From: Fennellomyces sp. T-0311
Lineage: Eukaryota > Mucoromycota > Mucoromycetes > Mucorales > Lichtheimiaceae
NCBI GenBank assembly: GCA_025266875.1
Contig: JALLLT010000043.1
Coordinates: 294,510-358,509, forward strand
Length of the DNA stretch: 64,000 bases
Direction: 5' to 3'
A model generated the notes under the pieces. That model was not told the DNA's origin. It saw only the letters and a list, made by a program, of their open reading frames with translations, and searched no databases. Made by a program: the position numbers and the translations under genes. Position 1 is the stretch's first letter; each line of letters begins with the position of its first letter. This document shows, one piece after another, positions 10,980 through 21,972 of the stretch.

Positions 10980-13894
10980 TTTATATTCACACGCGTCCGC
11001 AACAAAGAGTAAGAAAAAAAAAGCCCGCTCGAAAAGCTGTATGGATTGGAATAAAAAAAAATAGTGGCGCATGCACTCAAGTCATGCGCATGGCTCCTTC
11101 CCGCCAAAAATAAATAGTCCTTCATCTTGGTAAGCGCGCGAATGGGAGTCCGGCCATCGTAGCCTCTTTTTTATTAGTGTAACCGCCTTGTCAAAATAGG
11201 TCATGCCAATGTTTACTCTCACCCACTGTTTCGGGTGTGTTCTTTACTGTCGATCACTCGATCGATCAGTCAGCACCAACTTGAGGCCCAGGCACCAGCT
11301 TGATGATGGATGCTTGAAAGTCTGTCATGCATGTAAAAGCACTTCAAGGCTGACCTTCGAGGGGCCAACACACGTGATAAGAAGTATTGCATGCATCAAG
11401 GTGAGGCGGTTGTCTTGAAAATCATGGTTTGCTCGTGGGGAAAAAAAAGAGGGGGACTGATACCGGCACAATAAGGCGGCCGTTTTATGCGCTTATGCAA
11501 AGGAGAAAGATTTACAGATGGCACGCCAAGCGATGTATCGAATATCGACCCACTGTTGCAAAAGACGGATGATATCTTTTTTTTTATGCAAGCACACATC
11601 CAAGTTTCTGAATCAGCACAGACATGATTGTATGAACGACAAGCCAGGAGTCGTTGGAGCAAAGAATAGACTTTGAAGCCGCTAATGTATCTTTTGGGTC
11701 GATTGGACAGCGTCATGTGTCACCTGTTCCACAGACTCGGCAGTCTACGTACTCCACTGAGCTGTGGAGACTCGTTATTGTGAATGACCCACGTCCAGTT
11801 GCAACCATGTTCAGGATCTCACTGTGACTGATGTCAAGAAGAAGGTGTTGCAGGCACTCGTTTCTATGGCAGAAATGGGACTTGGATGAGTAACAGGACA
11901 TCCGATGCGTGTGGTGGGCACTGCTAGGTCCCAAACTGCCAACTCTTACGATCCGTATGGACAGGTATAAAGTGGACAACAGCGGCAGATGTCAATGAAG
12001 ATGCAGAAGAATCTCTATTACAGCTGTGCCATTGTGTTTGAAAGAAAAAGAGCGCACGTCAGCTTGCTACATATGCACAAAGAATGGTAGTGTCCCGAAA
12101 TGTCGCCATTGAATACATGCCGGCTGGTGGACATGTCTACCAGACCACCAACCTTCTTCTCAAGATATCGATACCACAGTACCCAACGGCTGAACAGTCT
12201 TGATGGTTTGAAGATGATTTCAACGACGAGCGCTTATCGAACGGCATTGCCCATGAAGCGAATATCTCGTCATCACATCTGCTTTAACACTCATAGATGA
12301 GTGTGTCAAAACCAGGCAGCGTAGTTTACACAAACACATACTGTACTACAATATATTGTACATGCCCAACATTTGCAAGCTATCATTGGCGTCAACCGGG
12401 AGCAAAAGAGCATTATGTATCTGATACAATTGATAAAAAAGAACGCTACATCAGTACTATCGTTCTTTGACCATGGAAAAAAGACGAGTATTTTTTTGAA
12501 TGAAAAGCCACCGAAAAATAGCTAAGACACTGTGTAAAACGCAAGGACAAGTACATATGTTCCTACTGCATTTTACTTTGAAAGCCCGGTCGTACGCTCA
12601 TTGCTTCCCTACCCCCTAACATCCACGCCCGTATAACAGAGTCATTGTCGAATCCATTCCCTCCCCATTGAAGCGTAACAGTGCCCCTTCAGAGCAGTGT
12701 TTGGTGCCACACCGAGACGGCCGCTGCTGATGCTGTTGCTGATGCTGATAGTGGTGGTGATCACTCATCTTGGCGTAAAAAGTCTATCCGTTTTGAACCA
12801 TCAGCAGCCTAAGCGCACCCACTTTACCTGTGCCTATGCATGATTGAGATCGTTGAGACGCCCTTAAACCGTTTCAATATACGTATTCCCACATATTCCC
12901 ACAGCCCACAATGATGGGACGGTCCAAGGATTCGTCCGCCTCTGTTACCCAAGCGGCAGAGCAACTTGTGGAGTGACGTTTGCTCCAGTCTTCACCGCTC
13001 GTCCGCGCCCTCATCCCACTTCTTGAATCCTCATTACCTGGACCACACCTTGTCCTCTTGGCGCGCAGTATTCGTTTGAATCATCACAAGAAATACCTGG
13101 AAATGAAAGAGGGAAATGAGTTTATAAAAACTGAAAGATTAAAGAAAGTCCATGATGGCAGGAAAATGGCACCCAGGAAAGCAACAAACTAGGTCCATTG
13201 ACGTGGCAAAGTCATGACACCAGCTTACCTGATTATTACCAATGGGCTCGTCCGGACGTTGTGACAGAAAGCTACTTTTGCACACCACTGCCTTCATGCT
13301 TACAGGGACACGTCACGAAATTCTGGGCCTGTGCCTGTGCCAAATTTTTTTCTGATAAGTAGACAAGTGTAATATGAAAAAACCGTGTATGTGCGTGAGA
13401 TTTTATTATGACAAAAAAATTGTACTTCACTTATTTTGTTACTGCTTCCAATCCTGATACATTTTATAGGCAGACTTTCATTAAAAAGGCTCGCTATTCG
13501 ATGGCATCGCACCATGGCTGTTTGTGCAAGAAAAACATGCTCCAGCCACATGCTTTGCCTTGTAAAAACTTTTTCACTCGATGCAGCTAACTTTTGCAGT
13601 GGACCGTGGTAGAAAAGTAGGCATAAAACGTGCAAAGAAAAAGCGAGGATAACGTTTCTTGAACAAGTTTTGGCTAAGCAACATCCCGCTCGGAGCACGG
13701 TCACTCTTATTTCAGGCTAAACCAGGAACGAAAGAAATTAAGGTACAAGGAAAAAAAAGATCACTGTATTTAACAAATTGCTATGATTCCATCCGTATAC
13801 TGTAGCATGGAAACAATACAGCTTTTTTTTTTTACTAGGCAACCATGACGACGCTAGGGAGTGCCGTTGCTCGGTGATTAAAATAATTGTCGTT
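10980..13894. other. Desert 1, left part: no intact gene
   Basis: No complete gene is seen. The first part is the URK1 promoter side. Decayed coding sequence lies at about 11,700-12,300 (listed separately). Near 12,620-12,780 a minus-strand frame with a His/Gln-rich start and a facing plus-strand frame at 12,910-12,975 look like coding fragments but cannot be joined to a gene. GC content is a little higher between 12.6 and 13.1 kb. Confidence 0.4.
11700..12300 (+). pseudogene. Decayed coding relic, family unknown
   Basis: Three neighbouring pieces read as good coding sequence but in different frames: a helical piece near 11,815-11,975 (DLTVTDVKKKVLQALVSMAE, then after a stop GHPMRVVGTARSQTANSYD), an acidic Leu-rich piece near 11,950-12,040 (ADVNEDAEESLLQL), and one near 12,060-12,205 (RNVAIEYMPAGGHVYQTT). 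Stops and frame changes separate them and no splice sites repair the breaks. I do not recognise the parent family. Confidence 0.35.
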
Positions 13895-14968
13895 ATGCAA
13901 GAATTGCCGCTTTCGTCACATGCTTCTTTTTTTCCCGCCATGTCAACTTTGCTGGCGATGGATGCAGATCTTTTGGTATGTAAGCAGAACGGGGTCGCTT
14001 TTCAGCCAAACCAGTAAGCTAATTGCTCTTCATTTGGAAAGGTCATTGTTGATCGAGGCAAGAGGCAAAGGATTCCCAACTTGCAAGCCAGCTTCTGGCA
14101 GTTCAAAAGGTAAGTGTTACTTACGTGTCTCCTCGGTGTTTTTACGTGAGTTTTTGTTCTCATGCCTTTTGAATTGTAGAGTAGATCAACGCTCGGCAGC
14201 CGGACAGGCAGCATTGTCCCTTGGTGTCGGCGAATGGCGTCGCCCACCTTGGATCGCAAGGTACAATGACAGCAAATGATTGTGACTAAAACGTGTTTCT
14301 TTGGCAGAGCAGCGTTTAGAAAGGATGCAAAGGCAAAGGTAATTAAGAACATAAGGACACGTGAGTACCGTTCTAACTCACAGCATCTCTAGACGAGGCG
14401 ACCATCGTACACCGTCCAAAGGAGTGAAACCGCGAGGACCCAACGAAGCAATCGTCGCAATCGGGTTAGTTGCTGATCTTCTTTGGCATTCCTTTTGCAT
14501 GTATGATTACTTAAACGTGATTTATCTTGTGCTTAGATCCCAGTGAACGGCCGCGCATCCGAGTTGCAGGCAGCCGAACGAAAGCACGGGTCATGTCTGT
14601 CGGTTTGCCAGTACAGATTTATACTGGTAGTTGTCGCATGGCATATGCAATATGTAAGCCGAGCAACGCTCACGTGTGATCCTGTGGCAAAAGGGCGCAA
14701 GGCTCCGCCAGTATGGATCTGGAAAACTGCCGTAGCATGTTTGGGGGTTCTGTGGAGGGTAGTTGGAGGGTGCTTTGTCCAGTGTTCCCGACTGTTGTTC
14801 CCAACTCCACGGATTTCTTTCCCCACCCTTCGCTTCCACAAGCTCAGGAGCGATAAAACATTGGGAGAAACAGTATGCGCCAGTGAGAAGAGCCAACCCG
14901 AAACCCTGACACTACGGTTGGCCCGTTCAAGGCGAAAAAGTGAGGCATCGTTTTGCTTGGGATTATGA
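13895..14968 (+). CDS. Possible spliced gene, unknown function
   Basis: Reading from the ATG at 13895, six exons can be joined in phase: 13895-13975, 14042-14109, 14180-14260, 14308-14338, 14393-14464, 14537-14968. All five introns are GT-AG and 47-72 nt long, with donors such as GTATGT and GTAAGT, like those of the certain genes in this window. The product would be 254 residues. Exons 2-5 encode a basic, Arg/Gln-rich protein (VDRGKRQRIPNLQ, GVGEWRRPPWIARAAF, RKDAKAKTRRPSY). The last exon is less protein-like, so more introns or a different 3' end are possible. No family is recognised; the GEWRRPPWIARAAF segment faintly resembles the catalytic part of TnpB-like transposases from this group of fungi, which is only an impression. 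Confidence 0.35.
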
Positions 14969-16394
14969 TACGCAGGTGATACGCGACTTGAACAAGACCA
15001 AGCAGTGGCTTACCAAGCCTTGTGTCAGGGTCGCCTTGGCGACCACACCCCTCCCACATTCCCACATACTCCCCTACTATTGATCCTTTTTTGTTTTACA
15101 ATAGCATGCATCCATTGTTGTTGATGGGCAAAGAGCACAGTGCAACAAGTTGTTGCTCCAGGTAAATATTTCAAGCTACTTTTCTATTGTGTGTGACCAA
15201 CAAACAAACTACCATTTTAGAGTTCGATGGCCAGGGAACACGCCGAGTGAAACAGAATGGCGTTTTACACTTGCAACTTTATGCCGCTTATGCAATCGAA
15301 AGCCAAACATATACTTTGTTTCCAACTGTGTTTATTAATGGCCCAAATTGCCGGGAATAACTTTTATGTGAGCCATCATCTGCACAATAGGATTGTACGA
15401 CACAGCTACGTGTCAACACCAAAAATACGGCCATGTTGAGAGAGCATCATTTTTTTGACAATAAACCACTTTCATTGTATGAAACCATGAGTTAAGCGTG
15501 ACAACGTTACTTTGCAACAGACCATTATTATACAAAACGTAAAAACGCCAAGCCAATTGCTCTTTTCTTCAAGTACACACGCGGCGCCAACAACTGTTGT
15601 ACAACAAACAATAACTCCCCCCCATTGTCATCTATATCATTCACTGCGAGGGGATGCTGTAGCTCTGATTACACTGGCATATCAGTGACGCACATTATTT
15701 TCATTCACCCAGTGTGTTCCACAAAAATAGCTTTTATTTGTATTCATCATAGACGCACTGCTTGCCACATTGACAGTCAGATAGAATCCTGGCATAATCC
15801 GGTAACATTTATCGCTTTCTCTTTCGTGCGATTGAAATAATCATAGTACAAGCTGATCCCTATACATTTTACAGTAGGCTCTGAATCACGTAAGGCCACT
15901 GCACGTTTATAAAATGGTACGGCGATCGGCAAAATAAAAGCTTAATAACTCTCAGAAATAAACAATAACTTTTGAACTATGATCGCCCTTTTGGTTGTTA
16001 AATGGCGACGACAGCAGCGCAAATAGTTCGATCCATCATTTGTGTCAAGCCTGAAATACTATCTATTGTTTCCAGCTCCCCATGTCATTGCCATCGTAAT
16101 ACCCTGAAGACGCGATAGTTTCCATGCAAACGTGCAGGAACTTGATTTCTCTTTTCTGATTGGCTTACCGTAATATCGGGATTTCTTGGAGGCAATCAGA
16201 AGTCATGCACTGCGAACGGTTTCTCGGTGTCTTTTCCTCGTCAAGGTAAGTTGATTGTATCATTTTGCATTGACCGCAGAATCAGACGCCTGACCGTACA
16301 TTTTGGATTTGGTAGAGGATCAGATCGGTGCATTTCATTTTTTTTCCTCCGTGATGCGTACAGTGGACGCATTGTATTAGCATTGCGACATTAA
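14969..16394. other. Intergenic, no gene seen
   Basis: AT-rich sequence with only short, unconvincing frames. I see no repeats, RNA genes or mobile-element ends in it. Confidence 0.4.
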
Positions 16395-16755
16395 GGGCTC
16401 CGTTGGTTTCCTAGTTTTGGGCTCGCAAGTTCCAATGACAAGTTCCGAGCTATCTTTGGTTACGTAGAGCTCAGTGCGTTTTGGGCTCCATTGCGGTTTC
16501 CTAGTGACGATTTTGCAACGTGTCCAGACAAGTGTCGGGCTATATCTGTGGCGTTGTGTATAATCGTTGCGACCCTTTTTAGTGGGCTCTGGCTGGTTTC
16601 TGAGCTTTGGTGTCTAGGGCCAAGGACAAGTTCTGACCTATCTTTGGTACCATATCACTAGCTTCGTGTGGGCTCTGGCTGGTTTCCTTGTTTTGACTTG
16701 GGCTGGGCTACGGACAGATGTCAGACTGTCTGTGCTTTCGAGAGTCATTGCGTCT
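16395..16755. repeat. Degenerate ~90-100-bp tandem repeat, four copies
   Basis: Copies start near 16395, 16483, 16584 and 16670, each with GGGCTC, then GGTTTC, a GACAAGT-like motif and a GAGCTATCT or GACCTATCT motif. Identity is low, so the array is older than the minisatellite directly downstream. Confidence 0.6.
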
Positions 16756-16792
16756 TCTTTTGCACGGCGCTTGCATTTCGTCATTTATATCT

Positions 16793-17215
16793 AGGGTAAC
16801 CCACAGAGTGGCGCACCCAAGTCCTGCGATGGTGGCGACCATGGGCGTTATTCTTCGTTTGTATATATTATTTCTTTATATCCAGGGTAACCCACAGAGT
16901 GGCGCACTCAAGTCCTGCGATGGTGGCGACCATGGGCGTTATTCTTCTTTTGTATACTTTTATTCTACCATATCTAGGGTAACCCACAGAGTGGCGCACC
17001 CAAGTCCTGCGATGGTGGCGACCATGGGCGTTATTCTTCTTTTGTATATATTATTTCTTTATATCCAGGGTAACCCACAGAGTGGCGCACCCAAGTCCTG
17101 CGATGGTGGCGACCATGGGCGTTATTCTTCTTTTGTATACTTTTATTCTACCATATCTAGGGTAACCCACAGAGTGGCGCACCCAAGTCCTGCGATGGTG
17201 GCGACCATGGGCGAT
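16793..17215. repeat. Minisatellite, five copies, alternating 91/92-bp units
   Basis: A nearly identical 55-bp core (AGGGTAACCCACAGAGTGGC...) starts at 16793, 16884, 16976, 17067 and 17159. The linkers alternate between two types: one with ATATTATTTCTTTATATCC, the other with CTTTTATTCTACCATATCT. This gives a ~183-bp higher-order period, which is 61 codons and explains a long open frame across the array. The last copy ends in a different flank near 17,215. The high identity indicates recent amplification or homogenisation. Confidence 0.9.
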
Positions 17216-18640
17216 CTTATTCTTTTGCAAGAGCCGTGTATTTCATTATTTTAGGAACCGTGGCGGCCCGTTTTACCTCGTAAGAGCAAGGGTTGCCATT
17301 GGTGTCCGCGTTGCGGGATAGGATTAGCTTCGGCTGTTCCTATGTGAAGCCAAGGCGCATCTTCTTTTGCACCTCTCTTCGTGCCAGTGTCTCCATCGTC
17401 AGCTACATGATGATCGCTTTTACAGCAGCTCTACCTTCTACATGGCACACCCTTTGAACATTAGTTGGTAGTAGATTCTGATAGTTGGCTTCGGGGCACA
17501 CCTATATATTTTTTGTAAGTGTCGACGATTCAATGTAAACTCATACTAACTCTTCTCTTTATATGATCAACACTTCTCTCGGAGGTGTACCCCGAATGCG
17601 AAGAAAAAAAAAGTTGCAGGTGCCAAGGAAATAGTTGTGGATCGTTAAGAATTAATGTTATCCGTAGTCATCCTCTATATTTTATCCTTTTTATCATTTC
17701 CATAAAGTCGTATTGCTCTTGTTCAAATGTATCGAAAATACTCTGTGTATTTTGTTGCCATTTGTCCTATAGGTGACTGCATGCTCTCAACGCATAATGA
17801 TGAACTCGGTGCCACAAGAAATTCTCGGCTATCATGAAATGAACAGCGGGTTATTCTTTCTGACTTTTTTACGTGAAACACGTAAATCTATCTTCTTATA
17901 ACAAAAGTCGAGCATGTCTTACAGTTTTACTTTGAAACTTCTGTTTATATGGCCCATGGACTGATGATTCACCAGAAGTACTGTCATCAACGGCTTTTAG
18001 CACTTTCCTTATAGATCCATTAGAAAAACCTGAAAGGAAAAAAGCTACTATCGATCAATTAAACTTATAGTAAGTAGGTGAAAGTGACTGTAGACATAAA
18101 AATGGCACCGAGCTAAGTATGTTCATTTTTTGCGTTCATCGTTCACTGCCAGCAGTAGGATCTGCGAGACATATTTTAGCACGATTATTAGATCAACCAA
18201 CGATTATATTCCCTTGACGTATTAAGGTGCGTCCAGTGATGGTCGGCGCGTGTCAAAGTGGCGGCCAAAAAAAAAAACTTACATACAAAAGACGCCATTT
18301 TTGACCTTTAAACGAGATTTGTAGCTCACTTGTTATATATAAAATCCTGTGGAAATCTTTTCAGCAGATCAGCTACTGCTAAAATTAAGCAGGCCAAAAA
18401 GCCAGGGATCAAAACATGTGAACCGGAAAGCTAAATGCCCAAAGCCGTATTATGATCATAGCATACCATCGCCAATCAGCGCGTGATGCGTACTTTTTAT
18501 TGAAGGTTCTGCATATAAACTTGATAATCAACTTTGAAAACGGATCTTTCCTTATAGTAAAATCCCAAGCGTACTGATGATTTGCAGAAAAAAAAAAAAG
18601 GTCCTCCGAAAAAGGGAAGTAACATTATTTAAACCACAGC
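17216..18640. other. Intergenic, no gene seen
   Basis: No coding, RNA or mobile-element signature is visible. The end of the stretch leads into a TATA-like site for the left arm of the inverted duplication. Confidence 0.4.
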
Positions 18641-18644
18641 TATG

Positions 18645-18735
18645 GCCCCGTATATATAAACCAGATCTACTGCGCGTTGAGAAATCAACTCTCTTCCGGT
18701 CAAGTCAACTATTCCACTCTGGAGTTTAAGGTGAG
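18645..18735 (+). promoter_or_regulatory. TATA-like box and putative first exon
   Basis: TATATATAAA at about 18650-18660 is followed ~35 bp later by a CT-rich stretch and then, at 18731, by a strong donor (GTGAGT). A matching acceptor (TTTTTAG) ends at 18860. This would join a short leader to the small open frame beginning at 18869 in the left arm of the inverted duplication. It is inference from signals only. Confidence 0.3.
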
Positions 18736-18868
18736 TTTTTTTTTGTTGCCATACTTTTGTCGCCATGACTTTGCCAGGGCAATGAGTCATGTTCATGATC
18801 TACATTGGGTCGCTTTCAACGCGCTTTTGTTCTGATATTCATTTGACTTTGATTTTTAGGTATTTCCT

Positions 18869-19090
18869 ATGGAAGCATGTTTATTAGGTCCAGGTCATAG
18901 AGGCTGTCCAAAGCGAGGGCGGCAGGGCAACGATGATAAGAAAGACGCATTCTTTGAGTTGCCCATGCTGCCTGGGTCGGGGGGATGAGAACGGAGGCGG
19001 ACGACGAGCGAACGGAGGCGGACGATCAGCACATCCTCCCGACCCACTCCTTTGGGCAGCCTCGCTGTGGGACAGTGGGCAAGCGCAATA
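18869..19090 (+). pseudogene. Small frame in the left duplication arm, broken at a G6 run
   Basis: An ATG at 18869 opens a frame that stops at 18987-18989 just after a run of six G. If the run were five G, the frame would continue to a TAG at 19090 and end in LLWAASLWDSGQAQ. The inverted copy, read on the minus strand near 21,850-21,960, encodes the matching end LLWTALLWDSGHAQ without the break. Most differences between the copies change the amino acid, so there is no sign of constraint. This could be a dead gene, a sequencing error in a homopolymer, or an accidental frame in a transcribed non-coding repeat. A duplicated ~20-bp GGAGGCGGACGA block lies at about 18,990-19,030. Confidence 0.3.
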
Positions 19091-19664
19091 GTGGAGTTTT
19101 GTGGGCGCACAAAACAAAGCTATCTGCGTGGGTGAACGGTAAGTGGGCTGTCTGTTACTAACCGAAGACCGAAGTCGAAAGTACTTGCCTCCTCGTGGCG
19201 GTCTTTGTCCACTAGATATCAATCTAGGCCAAAAGTACTACGCACTTGTAAATTGTTCAATAAACAGGCTTTTTGTCACGTTGTAAACAATATCTGTCCA
19301 TCACTTAAAATACCCACGCATATTCCTGTTTTATGTTGATCCTTATAAAAAACTATCGCGGGATGTGAGAAAGGGTCTTGAATAATTGTTTCGTTGTGCG
19401 CGTTGAAAGTCTACATAAAAGGCCTTGAATGTTTGTTTCTTTGCGCGCGTTGAAAGTCTACATAAAAGGTCTTGGATGTTTGTTTCTTTGCGCACGTTGA
19501 AAGTCTACGTAAAAAAAACGGCATGTGATCGTCGGAATACTTTGACCGTCTCCTACTCGTAAACAAAAAACCAAGATTGAGGCTGATATTTGCATTGGTG
19601 GCACCAGCATAGCTTAAAGTTGTTTAGCGCGACATCGATAGCACCAACAATGTCCCATATGAAA
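18952..19664 (+). repeat. Large inverted duplication, left arm
   Basis: This segment matches 21428-21972 in reverse complement over nearly its whole length, including TTTGAGTTGCCCATGCTGCC at one end and GTTTAGCGCGACATCGATAG near the other. Identity is high with a few indels. The left arm alone has an extra GGAGGCGGACGA block and three 47-bp repeats. A polyadenylation-like AATAAA lies near 19,260. Confidence 0.9.
19371..19511. repeat. Three tandem 47-bp units inside the left arm
   Basis: Units start near 19371, 19418 and 19465, each with CTTG(A/G)AT, a T-rich part and GTTGAAAGTCTAC. The block is absent from the inverted copy, so it was gained in the left arm or lost from the right. Confidence 0.8.
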
Positions 19665-20178
19665 CATTGACGATTGTCTTTTTTGTTTTGTTTTGTTTAT
19701 ATTGTTGTTTTCGTGCACGTAATGAAGATCTCTGGGCGCACGCCATGTCGATACCCAGAGCGAAGGATATAAAAAACAAAAGCAATAAGGTTGTGGTTCG
19801 TGAATGAAACTCGTCGCTGGATTTTGGCACCGTAACACGTATTAAAGAAGTTGCGGCTTTTTCAAAGTAAAACAACCAGAAAAAACAGTGTACAAAAGAT
19901 TTGCGAGATCCTACTGGATATCCATAACTTGATGATATAACAAGCACTTTGCACCTATTGTATCAATATTTTATATAGTCACCGGTCCGGCGCCTCGTTA
20001 CAAGCATGGTTACGTGGTTAGATTCGTTATGTAACAGAAAAGAAGGATCGCACATCGTATTTGTGCTCGAGCTTATAGAAGTAAGCCTTGACCGTAATAA
20101 CTTTATATTTCTATATGCTTCGTTTTTATATCCAGATCTCAGAAGTTATGAATCATCAGTCATGTTTTCGGTCGGAAC
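19665..20178. other. Spacer of the inverted duplication, left part
   Basis: Ordinary AT-rich DNA without a recognisable gene. Confidence 0.35.
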
Positions 20179-20180
20179 TA

Positions 20181-20352
20181 CAGTGGCCGCTTTATATAAC
20201 GATATGACGGTGCAGCCCAAACTTTATCGTTCTATCAAAATATCGTTATATAAAATGAGATTTTGTAGTGATTACCGTTTTGGTGCATCGAAAATTGTAT
20301 CGTTATATCGAATTATCGTTATATAAAATATCATTATATGAAGCGGCCACTG
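20181..20352. mobile_element. MITE with pogo/Tc1-like termini and TA duplication
   Basis: The 172-bp element begins CAGTGGCCGCTTTATATAAC and ends with the reverse complement of CAGTGGCCGCTTCATATAAT. The terminal inverted repeats are about 25 bp with two mismatches. TA flanks both ends (20179-20180, 20353-20354), the target-site duplication of the Tc1/mariner/pogo superfamily, and CAGTGG termini are typical of pogo/Fot1/Tigger relatives. The inside has several ATCGTTATATAA-like repeats and no coding capacity, so it is non-autonomous. Confidence 0.85.
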
Positions 20353-20354
20353 TA

Positions 20355-21427
20355 TTGAATATAGCGTCCTAATAAATAAATATGCTTGGATCAAAATCCA
20401 AAAAGCTTGTAAGACATATTCGGTTTCAATGTGTACCTAACAGGCATATGTTCTGGGCAATCTATGTATCAGTCTCAAAAAATATATTGTCGAGGATTTT
20501 GATAAGGTTTAGGCAGGGAAATCGAATGGATCGGTGGTTATAATTCTCTCATTATAAAAAATCATTTCGAGTAAGCAAGTATGCGATTATACGGGTATGC
20601 GATGATGCGTGTATTGTTATGCAGGGTTGAAAGGTTGGGTACACAGTGATGAGGATGGCAATATTGGTCAAGATGGGGCAAGATTGGTCAATATGGGTGT
20701 GAATATGGGTGTCAAGGACTCTGGGATATGGGCGAGCGATAAGTCGACAATGTACGGCTGCAGGATGAGAGGTTCGATTTGTGGCAGATGTTTACGGATC
20801 AAAGTATATTAAGAGGTGGGGTATGTTGCTCAGTGGTGGATGATGGAGGGATGCAAGGACTAAAGACGATTTGTTATATTGGTATGATAAGCAGCGAGTC
20901 GTGGTAAGTTTAGATTTGCATAGGACGAGTTTATTTGATAATACACAAGGTACACGTGTTCTCGAACGGGTAGCGAGAGCTCTTACCCATAGCGTGTCTT
21001 CTGGCACAGCAATAGTATTGCTGTCGCCAGGAAGCAGCGCATGAAGGCGACCGATCGCCGCACAGACCATTGTGTTGCTAAATACAAATTACAGCATACA
21101 GCGTAATGCGGTTACATCCAATGGCCCAGATTAAATTAGCGGACACCTGGCATGTATGCTTTCTATTGAACAATGTATCATGACGTATGTGCTTCTGCTA
21201 TGCTTTGTACGGTACGGTACGCTTGGCAGCAGCATAGTTCAAAGTTACGTAGAATTTTATTTCTGGGAGATTTTAGTTGGTATGCACATAATGGACTCTT
21301 CTTTCTGAGCATCACCAAAGAGGCTTTTGTTCTAAAGGGTTGTGATGTACTCTCTCCTAGTCAGCCCTAGGTTTGAGAACTTGATAGCCTGTCATGAGGG
21401 CCGACAGTGTAATAAACATAAAGCAGC
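20355..21427. other. Spacer of the inverted duplication, right part
   Basis: No intact gene. At 20,620-20,720 there is a G-rich low-complexity stretch with repeated TTGGTCA and TATGGGTGT motifs. A minus-strand frame at 20,792-21,070 has no family match. Confidence 0.35.
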
Positions 21428-21972
21428 TTTCATACGGACATTGTTGGTGCTATCGATGTCGCGCTAAACAACTTTGGGTTATGCTAGTGTCACCCACGCA
21501 AACATCAGCCTCAATCTTGGTTTGTTTGTTTACTAGTAGGAGACGGTCAAAGTGTTCTGACGATCACATGCCGTTTTTTATAAAGATCAACATAAAACAG
21601 GTATATGCGTGGATATCTTAAGTGATGGACAGATATTGTTTACAACGTGACAAAAAGCCTGTTTATTGAACAATTTACAAGTGCGTAGTACTTTTGGCCT
21701 AGATTGATATCTAGTGGACAAAGACCGCCACGAGGAGGCAAGTACTTCCGACTTCGGTCTTCGGTTAGTGGTACTTACCTTAAAACCGCCCTACAAAAAT
21801 AGAGAAAAGTACTTACCTTAACCCTACGCAGATAGCTTTGTTTTGTGCGCCCACAAAACTCCACTATTGCGCGTGTCCACTGTCCCACAGCAAGGCTGTC
21901 CAAAGGAGTTGGCCAGAAGGATGAGCTGGTCGTCCACCTCCGCCCGATCCAGGCAGCATGGGCAACTCAAAG
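21428..21972 (-). repeat. Large inverted duplication, right arm
   Basis: Reverse-complement copy of 18952-19664. It lacks the 47-bp triplets and has about 40 bp of its own, with GTAAGTACTT-like repeats near 21,770-21,825. The arms are separated by ~1.76 kb that contains the MITE. Confidence 0.9.

Noticed and set aside
14591..14896. Antisense frame of 101 codons
   Set aside because: No start context, no splice support and no family; it overlaps a forward frame supported by five in-phase introns.
16718..17254. Open frame of 178 codons across the minisatellite
   Set aside because: The ~183-bp dimer is a multiple of three, so one stop-free unit makes the whole array open; the peptide has no protein character outside the repeat.
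20772..20790. GGTTCGATTTG as a possible tRNA B box
   Set aside because: It lacks the CC end of the B box and no A box or cloverleaf can be drawn around it; no tRNA was found in the window.
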